Assembly (NCBI GenBank): GCA_964354485.1
Contig: CAYGZY010000139.1
Span: 1 to 35,467, forward strand
Origin: CAYGXH01 sp964354485
GTDB lineage: Bacteria > Bacteroidota > Ignavibacteria > UBA10030 > SZUA-254
Direction of reading: 5' to 3'
DNA length: 35,467 nucleotides
The notes beneath the pieces were generated by a model that worked only from the letters and a program-made list of their open reading frames with translations, was not told the origin of the DNA and did not search any database. The number at the start of each line of letters is the position of its first letter. Positions within the stretch are counted from its first letter, which is position 1. Of this stretch, positions 1-7,807 are shown one piece after another. Both the position numbers and the translations under genes were made by a program.

Positions 1-1276
1 CATACCGCAAACGAGGATTAGTAAGGTAGTTACGCAGACAAAGAAAAAATAAGCTGTCCCCCATCATCCCCCGGAGCATATGCAAAACAAGTGCACCCTT
101 GTAATACACGCGCGGCGCGAATGAATCCCAGAACGCAGTATCGCTTTTACCCACGATTGAGCCAGCATAAAAACCGTTCGGCATATTCATCATATTGGAG
201 ATGTATTGCTGATAGGCTCCGCGTCCTTTTCTATGCTCGAGGTAGAGTGCCTCCGCATACGTTGCAAATCCCTCGCTTAGCCATGTATGATGCCAGCGGA
301 GAGGCGTGACCAAATTACCAAACCAATGATGCGCAGTTTCATGCGCGAGCGTTAATTCGTACTGTCGATCTCCAGTGAACATGTTTTTTTGAAAACTGCA
401 GATTGTCTGATTCTCCATTGTTAAATCCCCATCAACTTCTGCGACTCCGTATTTCTCTCTTAAAAACGGATACTCGCCGAAAGTACGTGCGAAGTATTCC
501 AGAATTATCCGTGTGTTTTGCAGATCAATCCTTGCTTTCGCTGAATCTTCCTGAAACACATAGTAGAGAATGGGCATTTGATTGCCACCGAGAGAGGTAT
601 AAAATTCCGAAAAATGATGGTATGGTGCAGCAGCAATCGATATAAGATACGTCGCAATGGGATAATTAGTTTCCCATGTAAATGTTGCAGTGCTGTCGTC
701 ACGCACAACATCCTTCAGTAAACCGTTGGACACTGCTGTCATACTACGCGGGACAGTAATCGCTATGGTTGCGGTAGCTTTATCAGATGGTAGATCCTTG
801 CAGGGCCACCACTGACGGGCAAAACCGGGCTGACTGCTCGATGCAACCCTTTCAGGTGAAGAGAAATAGAGACCGCCATCATCGAAATCTCCAACGAAAT
901 AGGATTTGCCGTGGTAATAAATGGTGAGCTCGCTGGTGCCCTTGAATGACTTGACTGGAGAAGAAAGGATATGAAGACTATCATTCTCATGCACAAAGGT
1001 TAGATTCGCGCCTTGGAATCTTACAGAATCTATTATGAGACATTTACTTGACGCAGAGAGAATAATATGATCGGATTTTTCCGGCGTGGTAAAACGAACA
1101 GCTACACTCCCAAGAAATTCTTTCTTCTCCATGTTCAACGAAATATGCAGAGTGTAATTGAGGACATCATATTCATTGAGACGGGGAGAGAGAAAAGACG
1201 ATGTCTTGCCCGGTAGTGCAAGGACAAGAAAAAGCAGAAGTGTCAGCAGAACATCCCGTGAATTACGCAGAATCAT
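1..1276 (-). CDS. M1 family secreted aminopeptidase (3' end cut by window edge)
   Basis: A zinc aminopeptidase that would remove N-terminal residues from peptides outside the cytoplasm. The frame is open from an ATG at 1276 to the window edge, about 425 codons, so the C-terminal part is missing. It starts with a signal-peptide-like segment (basic MILRNSR, then a Leu-rich core). The N-terminal beta-domain follows, with the M1-typical ARQWWPCKD...PSDKAT stretch. The exopeptidase motif is present as GDLTMENQT, and the zinc site as HETAHHW with the third ligand in WLSEGFATYAE, eighteen residues on. YYKGALVLHMLR is the usual sequence after the active site. The start lies 35 bases after the SDR stop, so the two may be cotranscribed. 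No strong Shine-Dalgarno is seen. The family assignment is certain; the substrate is unknown. Confidence 0.93.
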   Translation of the reverse strand, partial: MILRNSRDVLLTLLLFLVLALPGKTSSFLSPRLNEYDVLNYTLHISLNMEKKEFLGSVAVRFTTPEKSDHIILSASSKCLIIDSVRFQGANLTFVHENDSLHILSSPVKSFKGTSELTIYYHGKSYFVGDFDDGGLYFSSPERVASSSQPGFARQWWPCKDLPSDKATATIAITVPRSMTAVSNGLLKDVVRDDSTATFTWETNYPIATYLISIAAAPYHHFSEFYTSLGGNQMPILYYVFQEDSAKARIDLQNTRIILEYFARTFGEYPFLREKYGVAEVDGDLTMENQTICSFQKNMFTGDRQYELTLAHETAHHWFGNLVTPLRWHHTWLSEGFATYAEALYLEHRKGRGAYQQYISNMMNMPNGFYAGSIVGKSDTAFWDSFAPRVYYKGALVLHMLRGMMGDSLFFLCLRNYLTNPRLRY

Positions 1277-1310
1277 ACTCAGTTTGGGACGGATCAGTTG
1301 GATGCCTGTT

Positions 1311-2102
1311 TCAATGAATACCTCTTGCCATACCGCCGTCGACCAGAATATTAGCGCCGTTGATGTAGCTTGCTTCGTCTGTTGCCATGAAGGCTATAAC
1401 TTCGCCGATTTCCTGGGGCGTACCGAGTCTTCCCGCAGGAATATCTTTTGTCACTTCAGCCAGATACTCGGCGGTAGAAATTTTCCGCTTCGCCGAACGC
1501 TCCTGGATAAGTTCCTCCTGCCTGCTCGTAAGAATATTTCCAGGACAGATAGAATTAACGGTTATGTTATAGCGGGCATATTTATTTGACAGCACTTTCA
1601 TCAGACCGTGTATACCGGGCCGCAATGTGGATGAAATCAACAAATCGTTTATTGGCTGTTTCCCCGCGATGGATGTTATTGTAATGATCCTTCCCCACTT
1701 CTGTTTTATCATATACGGTAAGATCGCGCGAGTCAGGCGTACAACACTCATCAGTGTGAGTTCAAATCCCCTCTTCCATTCGGCATCGGTCATCGACAGA
1801 ATATCCCCAGTCGGCGGCCCGCCCGCATTGTTGACGAGAACATGTACGGTCCCGAATTTTTGTTTCGTATAAGCAACCAGGCGTCTGATATCGCCCGCTT
1901 TCGAGACATCAGCCACGAGAGGGACCACGGTTGTTCCCGTCTGCTCATGAATTTCCTGCGCAGCTCGGGTAATTGCATTTTTTCTTCTTGAACATATAAT
2001 TACAGTCGCACCCTTTCGGGCGATTGCTGCAGCGGCGGCTTTACCCAATCCCTGACTTGCCGCTGTTACCAGTGCAATTTTATTTTCCATAATTGAATTC
2101 AT
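1311..2102 (-). CDS. SDR family oxidoreductase, divergent active site
   Basis: A Rossmann-fold protein of the short-chain dehydrogenase/reductase family, 263 residues, the normal length for a classical SDR. The nucleotide-binding TAASQGLG loop is at residues 13-20, NNAG at 91-94 and the active-site serine region TSIAG at 143-147, with PG after the usual TVNSICPGNI segment. The catalytic YxxxK is not there: the aligned stretch is LLISSTLRPGIHGLMK, so Tyr becomes Ser157 and Lys becomes Arg161. I recall a subgroup annotated as 3-oxoacyl-ACP reductase-like with this same replacement, so it is probably a real but atypical or non-classical enzyme. The C-terminal NGANILVDGGMARG is typical of cofactor-binding SDRs. 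Its ATG lies one base after the mutS stop codon, suggesting cotranscription. A start at Met5 is an alternative. Confidence 0.9.
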   Translation of the reverse strand: MNSIMENKIALVTAASQGLGKAAAAAIARKGATVIICSRRKNAITRAAQEIHEQTGTTVVPLVADVSKAGDIRRLVAYTKQKFGTVHVLVNNAGGPPTGDILSMTDAEWKRGFELTLMSVVRLTRAILPYMIKQKWGRIITITSIAGKQPINDLLISSTLRPGIHGLMKVLSNKYARYNITVNSICPGNILTSRQEELIQERSAKRKISTAEYLAEVTKDIPAGRLGTPQEIGEVIAFMATDEASYINGANILVDGGMARGIH

Positions 2103-2103
2103 A

Positions 2104-4719
2104 TCACTCGGTCTTTTTCTTTAAGGATGCAAGTTTCTGGAGCGCTTCAAGCGGTGTTATTTTATCAATATCAATGTTCCTGATTTCTTCGCGAAGGGGA
2201 TTATCTCTCATTTCAAACAATGTGAGCTGGAGTTCAGATGGTGCAATCCGGCCTTTAGCTCTTTTCTTTTCGCTTTTCGAATCATCGTGGAGTGTAAGTT
2301 CAGATCCTTCGAGGTTGTTCAGGATCTTTTTTGCCCTCTCGGTAACCTCCTCCGGTAATCCTGCCATCTGTGCGACCTGTATTCCGTAAGAATGGTCCGC
2401 GAAACCGGGAACGACCTTGTGGAGGAAGATCACCTTATCCCCGTACTCACGTACTTCCACCTTGAGATTCCTTATGCGCGGGTAAAGGTCTGCAAGTTCA
2501 TTCAACTCATGGTAATGAGTCGCGAATATCGTCTTGGCGCCGATTCTGTTATGAATATATTCCGTCAATGCCCATGCGATGCTGATACCGTCGAATGTGC
2601 TCGTTCCGCGGCCCACTTCATCCAGCAGGATGAGACTCCTCGCAGTCGCCGTATTGACGATGTTTGCCGCTTCATGCATTTCCACGAGGAATGTACTCTC
2701 TCCCGAAGCAATATTATCGCTCGCACCTACCCGCGTGTAGATGCGGTCGACCACGCCGATTTTTGCAGATCGTGCCGGGACAAAGCTCCCCACCTGTGCA
2801 AGTAGTACGATCAATCCGGCCTGCCGGAGGTAGCTAGATTTCCCGCTCATATTTGGTCCGGTAATGATGAGAATCTGATTTCCCTCATTATCAATGACCG
2901 TATCATTCGGTGTATATTCTTCGCCCGGAGGGAGGAGCTTTTCAATCACAGGATGGCGGCCTCCGCGGATTTCTATCCGTGTCGTTTCATCAACCTCGGG
3001 CCTCGTATACCCGTTCTCGGACGCAACTTCCGCGAAGGAAACGAGACAATCCAGCACCGCAATGTTCTTAGAGTTCTTCTGTATCGCCTCTGCCTCCGCA
3101 GCGATCAGGAGACGGAGCTCGTTGAAGAGTTTTGTTTCCAGTTCTGCGGTTTTTTCTTCCGCATTCAGAATCTTTTCTTCATATTCCTTCAACTCGGGCG
3201 TAACATACCGTTCGGCATTCGTAAGCGTCTGCTTGCGGATATAGTTTCCCGGGACCTTCTCCTTATGAGTGTTGGTAACTTCAATGTAGTAGCCGAATAT
3301 ATTGTTGTAACCGACTTTGAGCGATGAAATTCCCGTTCGTTCACGTTCAGCTTTCTGGAGATTCGCAATCCATGACTTTCCATGGACGGCGATATGCCTC
3401 AGATCATCCAGCTCATTGCTGTATCCTTGGCGAATTACACCCCCGCTTGTTAAAACAACAGGCGGATCGTCGGCGAGAGCCGCACGGATTGTCTCGATGA
3501 GAGAAGGTAACGGCTGAAGTTCGTCCCTGATGACTGCAAGCCCGGCAACTCGAACATCGCCCACAGCGTTCTTAAGTGCTGCAATCCGTTCAAGCATTGA
3601 TTTTAACGCTACAATCTCGCGCGGATTTACCCGGTTTGTACAGATCTTAGTTACAAGCCGTTCAAGATCGCCGACGTGTTCGAGTTCCTGGCGTATATTT
3701 CCGCGGAGCTTTTTCCCTTCGAGCAATTCTGCCACCGCTTCATGTCTTGTATTTATCGGACCAACGTGTTTCAGGGGGTAGCTTATCCATCGTCTGAGCA
3801 ATCGCCCGCCCATCGGCGTTTGCGTATGATCAAGAACCCAGATAAGGGTTCCCTCTTCGCGACCGCCCAGAGAAGCAGTGATTTCCAGGTTGCGTCTGGT
3901 CGATTGGTCCAGGTTGATGAATTCGCCGACACTGTGCGGAACAATTTTTTTTATATGAAACACATTCTCCTTCTGCGTCTCCTGCATGTAGTGCATCACC
4001 GCACCGGCTGCGACGATGCCGAGGGTCATATCCTCGATACCGAAGCCCTTCAGTGTCTGTGTTTTAAAGTGGTTGATGAGGAGTTCGTACCCATAGTCAC
4101 TGTTGAAGATCCAATCCTCAAGTTTAGTGTAGATGCCGGTGTAGCGGTCACGGAGGACTTCCGATATAGTATCACGATCGCGCTTCTGGACAAGTATTTC
4201 CGACGGCGAAATTGTCACGATCTGATCGGCAAGATTTTTAAGCGGGAACTCACTGACACCGAATTCGGCGGTAGTAACGTCTATGAATGACATTCCGATG
4301 TTGTCGGAACTCGTTGCAAGAGGTGTCGGCAACGCGAGCGCGACAAGATAATTATTTTGTTTCTGCAGGAGAATTTTGTCTGAAAACGCGACGCCCGGCG
4401 TGACAACCTCGATAACATCCCGTTTTACAATACCTTTTGCGAATTTTGGATCCTCAAGTTGTTCACAGATTGCCACACGATGTCCCGCTTTTAACAGCTT
4501 CGGGAGGTAGACCTCCAGGGCATGGTGAGGAAAACCCGCGAGCGGCACTTCTCCGGCAGCGCCGTTTCCGCGGCGTGTCAGAGTTATGTTGAGAACTTTC
4601 GATGCAGTTATCGCATCTTCCTCAAAGGTTTCGTAGAAGTCACCCATACGGAAGAGGAGTATCGTCTCGGGATACTTCGCCTTCACCTGTGCATACTGCC
4701 GCATGAGAGGAGTGGACAT
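2104..4719 (-). CDS. mutS: DNA mismatch repair protein MutS
   Basis: Mismatch-recognition ATPase of 871 residues, the usual length. The mismatch-probing Phe-x-Glu motif is at residues 28-30 (GDFYETF). The connector, lever and clamp domains follow, with the family sequence SLKVGYNNIFGYYIEV. The ABC-type ATPase near residue 620 has Walker A GPNMSGKSSYLRQ, Walker B with LLDEVGRGTSTFDG, and ATHYHEL. A charged linker leads to a C-terminal LTLFEM segment, which resembles the MutL/clamp-binding tail region of long MutS proteins. The start begins MSTPLMRQYAQVKAKYP, matching the family N-terminus. The gene lies downstream of the terminator that follows the phosphofructokinase gene, so it needs its own promoter in 4720-4811; I saw no convincing one. 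It probably shares a transcript with the SDR downstream. Confidence 0.98.
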   Translation of the reverse strand: MSTPLMRQYAQVKAKYPETILLFRMGDFYETFEEDAITASKVLNITLTRRGNGAAGEVPLAGFPHHALEVYLPKLLKAGHRVAICEQLEDPKFAKGIVKRDVIEVVTPGVAFSDKILLQKQNNYLVALALPTPLATSSDNIGMSFIDVTTAEFGVSEFPLKNLADQIVTISPSEILVQKRDRDTISEVLRDRYTGIYTKLEDWIFNSDYGYELLINHFKTQTLKGFGIEDMTLGIVAAGAVMHYMQETQKENVFHIKKIVPHSVGEFINLDQSTRRNLEITASLGGREEGTLIWVLDHTQTPMGGRLLRRWISYPLKHVGPINTRHEAVAELLEGKKLRGNIRQELEHVGDLERLVTKICTNRVNPREIVALKSMLERIAALKNAVGDVRVAGLAVIRDELQPLPSLIETIRAALADDPPVVLTSGGVIRQGYSNELDDLRHIAVHGKSWIANLQKAERERTGISSLKVGYNNIFGYYIEVTNTHKEKVPGNYIRKQTLTNAERYVTPELKEYEEKILNAEEKTAELETKLFNELRLLIAAEAEAIQKNSKNIAVLDCLVSFAEVASENGYTRPEVDETTRIEIRGGRHPVIEKLLPPGEEYTPNDTVIDNEGNQILIITGPNMSGKSSYLRQAGLIVLLAQVGSFVPARSAKIGVVDRIYTRVGASDNIASGESTFLVEMHEAANIVNTATARSLILLDEVGRGTSTFDGISIAWALTEYIHNRIGAKTIFATHYHELNELADLYPRIRNLKVEVREYGDKVIFLHKVVPGFADHSYGIQVAQMAGLPEEVTERAKKILNNLEGSELTLHDDSKSEKKRAKGRIAPSELQLTLFEMRDNPLREEIRNIDIDKITPLEALQKLASLKKKTE

Positions 4720-4811
4720 GTTCCGGTTTGTAAGAGTTTATCTATTGATTGAACTGGTGCAGTAAAATCTCTATGAATAAACGGAAAAACGCCGAGAAAA
4801 ACAATTAAACG

Positions 4812-4843
4812 AAAAAGCCGGTTGGATAAACTTCAACCGGCTT
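4812..4843 (-). terminator. Rho-independent terminator after the phosphofructokinase gene
   Basis: A perfect 10-bp inverted repeat (AAGCCGGTTG / CAACCGGCTT) with a 9-base loop, followed on the minus strand by five T residues. It lies 34 bases beyond the phosphofructokinase stop codon and separates that gene from mutS. Confidence 0.85.
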
Positions 4844-4877
4844 GTATTTTACAGCGATTCCCCCCGATATAAAAATG

Positions 4878-6035
4878 TCAGTAGAGGAACATCGGTTTCC
4901 CCAAAAGATGGGCAACCTTCGGGCGGTATTGATCGAGGTCGTACAGCTCGTCAACATCGACACGCTTTTTACCTTCAGTAATTATATTCACGGATACGGT
5001 AGTGTATTTCCCGTCGCGCAGGACAACCATCCTCCCAGCTTGTTTCTTGAGAATCATATCCGTCGCCAGGTAACCATAACTCGACGATACCATCAGATCG
5101 AGCGCATCCGGTGCGCCGCTCCGCATCAGATAGGCAAGCTGCTGGTAAACGGTTCTCACGCCGGACCGTTTTTCAATTTCACGGACAACATAATCGCCGA
5201 TACCGCCCAGCTTCTTATGGCCGTATGCATCAGCTTCCCCAGTCATGATCATCTCACCGCCGATCGGCTTTGCACCCTCAGAGATGGTCATTATGGCGTA
5301 CTTGCTCGGATTATAGTTGCGATCGTCTACGAGAAAGCGTACCAGTTTTTCAACATCAAAATCGACTTCCGAGATGATCGCTCGATCAACACCTGCAAGG
5401 TACGCTGAGATGAGGGAAGTCTCGCCTGAATATCTGCCGAAGAGTTCGACGACAGCTATTCGTTCGTGCGATCCGGTAGGCGTTCTCAACGCGTGTATGA
5501 ATTCAACACTGCGCGTGACGGCAGTCGAAAATCCGATACAGTAGTCTGTCCCATGTACGTCGTTATCCATTGTCTTTGGTATACACACTACCGGAAAATT
5601 TTCCTTATGGAGGCGTACCGCGTAACTCAGCGTATCGTCTCCGCCGATGGCGATCAACGCATCAATCTTTAAGTGACCAAGGACTCGGAGAACATGTTTC
5701 GTACAGTCAACCGTTTTTTCAGTCTCAGCAACCTGGAATGATGATTGCAGAAAGGCAGGAACCTCTTTTGGCTTGACCTTTGCCGGATTCGTCCGGGAGG
5801 TATGGAGATAAGTGCCGCCTGTACGGTCGATAGTCCGTGTGTTTGCCTTTGTCAGGGGGATAATATTTTCATTGTACGTGGTAGGATCATCCGGATTGAA
5901 ATAGAGCAAGCCTGCCCATCCGCAGCGTAATCCGACCATCTCATGCCCTTCATCCGTTGCTCTGTAGACCGATGCTTTGATACAGGGATTTAATCCGGGC
6001 ACATCGCCGCCACCAGTTAAAATTGCAATCTTCAT
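4878..6035 (-). CDS. pfp: 6-phosphofructokinase, PPi-type active site
   Basis: Phosphorylates fructose 6-phosphate in glycolysis, probably with pyrophosphate. It has 385 residues from MKIAILTGGG. The phosphoryl-donor loop is GGDVPGLN at 9-16. At GGDDT (131-135), Asp134 sits where ATP-dependent E. coli PFK has Gly104. In PKTMDND, Lys154 sits where E. coli has Gly124. Asp/Lys at these two places is the established signature of PPi-dependent enzymes. MTISEGAKPIGGE and the sugar-binding RTPTGSHERIAVVE region are also visible. The frame is open to an ATG at 6101, but that overlaps the -35 of a good promoter, so I take the ATG at 6035. The gene is monocistronic, between that promoter and a strong terminator. 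ATP use cannot be fully excluded without an assay. Confidence 0.93.
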   Translation of the reverse strand: MKIAILTGGGDVPGLNPCIKASVYRATDEGHEMVGLRCGWAGLLYFNPDDPTTYNENIIPLTKANTRTIDRTGGTYLHTSRTNPAKVKPKEVPAFLQSSFQVAETEKTVDCTKHVLRVLGHLKIDALIAIGGDDTLSYAVRLHKENFPVVCIPKTMDNDVHGTDYCIGFSTAVTRSVEFIHALRTPTGSHERIAVVELFGRYSGETSLISAYLAGVDRAIISEVDFDVEKLVRFLVDDRNYNPSKYAIMTISEGAKPIGGEMIMTGEADAYGHKKLGGIGDYVVREIEKRSGVRTVYQQLAYLMRSGAPDALDLMVSSSYGYLATDMILKKQAGRMVVLRDGKYTTVSVNIITEGKKRVDVDELYDLDQYRPKVAHLLGKPMFLY

Positions 6036-6079
6036 ATAATTTCTCGAAAAAGTTCCTTGGTTGGTATTTGTAGTGGATA

Positions 6080-6108
6080 AATGTACGTAAATTTCCCCCA
6101 TTTTTCAA
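6080..6108 (-). promoter_or_regulatory. Sigma70-type promoter of the phosphofructokinase gene
   Basis: On the minus strand, TTGAAA (6108-6103), a 17-base spacer and TACATT (6085-6080). It would start transcription near 6073, giving a leader of about 38 bases before the ATG at 6035. It is the reason for rejecting the longer open frame upstream. Confidence 0.6.
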
Positions 6109-6132
6109 TCCACTCGACTTTTTGCATTTTGC

Positions 6133-6161
6133 GGAAAGTCTCAGTACTTTCCAACTGGAAA
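6133..6161. repeat. Nested inverted repeats upstream of the sigma/anti-sigma gene
   Basis: GGAAAGT (6133-6139) and ACTTTCC (6146-6152) form a perfect 7-bp inverted repeat with a 6-base loop. The TTTCC of its right arm also pairs with GGAAA at 6157-6161. The two pairings exclude each other. The site lies 42-70 bases before the sigma gene ATG and overlaps a weak -10-like TACTTT, so it could be an operator or a leader-RNA switch. No function is shown. Confidence 0.5.
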
Positions 6162-6202
6162 TATGTCAGAGAGAGCCAATTGCCCCGGAGTGAAATGGAA
6201 GT

Positions 6203-7663
6203 ATGAATAATCTACAACCCGATCCTTCTTCCCAGGAAAACGACAGCCTCCTTCTTCAGAGAATAAATCAGGGAGATGAAACTGCTCTTTCCGCTCTCTA
6301 TGATCGGTATGCCGTTCTCGTCCACAGCATTCTCATGCGAATGCTCCGATCAGTCGAAGACGCAGAAGATATTTTCCAGGAGCTTTTTGTACACTTGTGG
6401 AACAACCCGGACGCATATGAGGCTCAGGCGGGATCTTTACTGACAACACTGATTACTAGAACGCGCAGCCGCAGTCTGACGCGGATGCATGCACGGGGAG
6501 CAAAGAAGTATAATCTTCAGCATGAAAATCCCATTCTCCCTCTCTATTCGGATTCAGCATCCCTGAATGTACTTCCAGGATTAAAGACACATGCGACGCT
6601 TTCCCATATACTGCAGGCGCTCAGGAAACTCAGCGAGGATGAACAGCGTATGTTGTCACTCGCATACTACGACGGGTATTCGCTGGGGGAGATCTCCCAG
6701 CGGCTGAACCTTGCCGCAGGGACGGTCTCATGGGCGCTGTGGAAAAGCCTGTCTGGTATGCGCGAGTCTCTCTGGAATGAGAAACAGATGCCGTCCCCGC
6801 ATGGAAAAAAAATACTCGAATCCTGCATGGCGCACGTACTGGATGTTCTTGATGCTCAAGATGCGATTGAATTTGATAAACACTTAACGACGGGATGCGA
6901 GATATGCAGGGGTGAAATTACCCGATTCACAGAAACAGCCGCGCTGATCCCTTTAGGTCTTCCGCACATGTCGCTCTCCCCCGAATTAAAGCAAAGGGTG
7001 CTCTTCGCTGCTCGTCTTTCGGATGTGGTCAAAGTGACAGGCAGGGACAGCAGCGCGGAAAACCGGAAGGAAGTGAATCTTCAGCCGCCCCGCGAACACA
7101 AAGGTCAGAATAAACCGATCCGGAGGAGCCCGATTTTTTCATTACTCATGTCACTGTTGATTGTAGGTCTCATCGCCTCCATTACGCACACCATCTACCT
7201 GCACAGGAAGCTTAGTCAACAAACCCGTCCCGCCGATCAACAGCCACTTATTGAACGGTTGAGCGAGGCAGTCGAACATAAAAACAACCTGTTCGAGGTT
7301 CTCGCTTCAAAGGCTCTTACAATTATTCCTTTTACTCCGTACCAGAGTAATCAGCAGTCACAGGGAAAACTATTCTGGGATACGGGAGATACAGCTGCAG
7401 TTCTCCAGATTGCTCATCTTCCTACGATTCCGGACGATCAGGAGTATCAGTTGTGGGCTTTTGTCAGGGGAAGCTACCACTTATGCGGAACATTTTCTGT
7501 GAAGCGTCAGCTGTACTCCGAAAACTTCTTTCTCATCAGAATACCAAAACAGATCCACACCATCAGACCCATCAATTTCTTCGTAACCATCGAGAAGACC
7601 GGAAGTGCAGACGCTCCACGCGGAACGCGATACCTTACGGGGAGTCTCACAACAAACGATTGA
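6203..7663 (+). CDS. ECF sigma factor fused to an RskA-like anti-sigma factor
   Basis: A single 486-codon frame that joins a transcription initiation factor to its probable inhibitor. Residues 15-100 are sigma region 2 (INQGDETALSALYDRY, EDAEDIFQELFVHLW). Residues 135-190 are region 4 (LRKLSEDEQRMLSLAYYDGYSL, then the helix-turn-helix IAQRL-like EISQRLNLAAGTVSWAL). Residues 205-245 resemble an anti-sigma zinc-finger (ZAS/RskA) module, with His227-x4-Cys232-x2-Cys235. One membrane helix lies at about 310-332. Residues 387-486 match the periplasmic RskA-type domain (LPTIPDDQEYQLWAF...FFVTIEKTGS). Membrane tethering would hold the sigma domain at the inner membrane until cleavage releases it; this is inference. 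SD-like GGAG and GGAAG precede the ATG. A terminator follows the gene. Confidence 0.9.
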   Translation: MNNLQPDPSSQENDSLLLQRINQGDETALSALYDRYAVLVHSILMRMLRSVEDAEDIFQELFVHLWNNPDAYEAQAGSLLTTLITRTRSRSLTRMHARGAKKYNLQHENPILPLYSDSASLNVLPGLKTHATLSHILQALRKLSEDEQRMLSLAYYDGYSLGEISQRLNLAAGTVSWALWKSLSGMRESLWNEKQMPSPHGKKILESCMAHVLDVLDAQDAIEFDKHLTTGCEICRGEITRFTETAALIPLGLPHMSLSPELKQRVLFAARLSDVVKVTGRDSSAENRKEVNLQPPREHKGQNKPIRRSPIFSLLMSLLIVGLIASITHTIYLHRKLSQQTRPADQQPLIERLSEAVEHKNNLFEVLASKALTIIPFTPYQSNQQSQGKLFWDTGDTAAVLQIAHLPTIPDDQEYQLWAFVRGSYHLCGTFSVKRQLYSENFFLIRIPKQIHTIRPINFFVTIEKTGSADAPRGTRYLTGSLTTND

Positions 7664-7688
7664 TATTGGCTGAAGCTGCATCTTTTTC

Positions 7689-7706
7689 AACGGAAAATCC
7701 GTTTTT
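7689..7706 (+). terminator. Probable terminator after the sigma/anti-sigma gene
   Basis: A 6-bp stem AACGGA / TCCGTT with an AAA loop running into TTTTT, 26 bases after the stop codon at 7663 and before clpC. The short stem makes it a moderate call. Confidence 0.55.
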
Positions 7707-7807
7707 CGTTCCTTGCTTAATCGGGTTCATTTGACTATATTTAATTTGCTAATGGAGCGTATTTTCTAAGGATTTTGTTCTAAATTGTAGTACGAAACGG
7801 GGTTTAC

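Noticed and set aside
3676..4290. A 204-codon plus-strand frame opposite mutS
   Set aside because: Fully antisense to well-conserved mutS sequence and without recognisable domains.
6036..6101. N-terminal extension of the phosphofructokinase
   Set aside because: It overlaps the promoter, and the family N-terminus begins at MKIAILTGGG.
7731..7760. TTGACT-based promoter for clpC
   Set aside because: No acceptable -10 lies 15-19 bases downstream, and the Bacteroidota TAnnTTTG pattern fits only imperfectly with wrong spacing.
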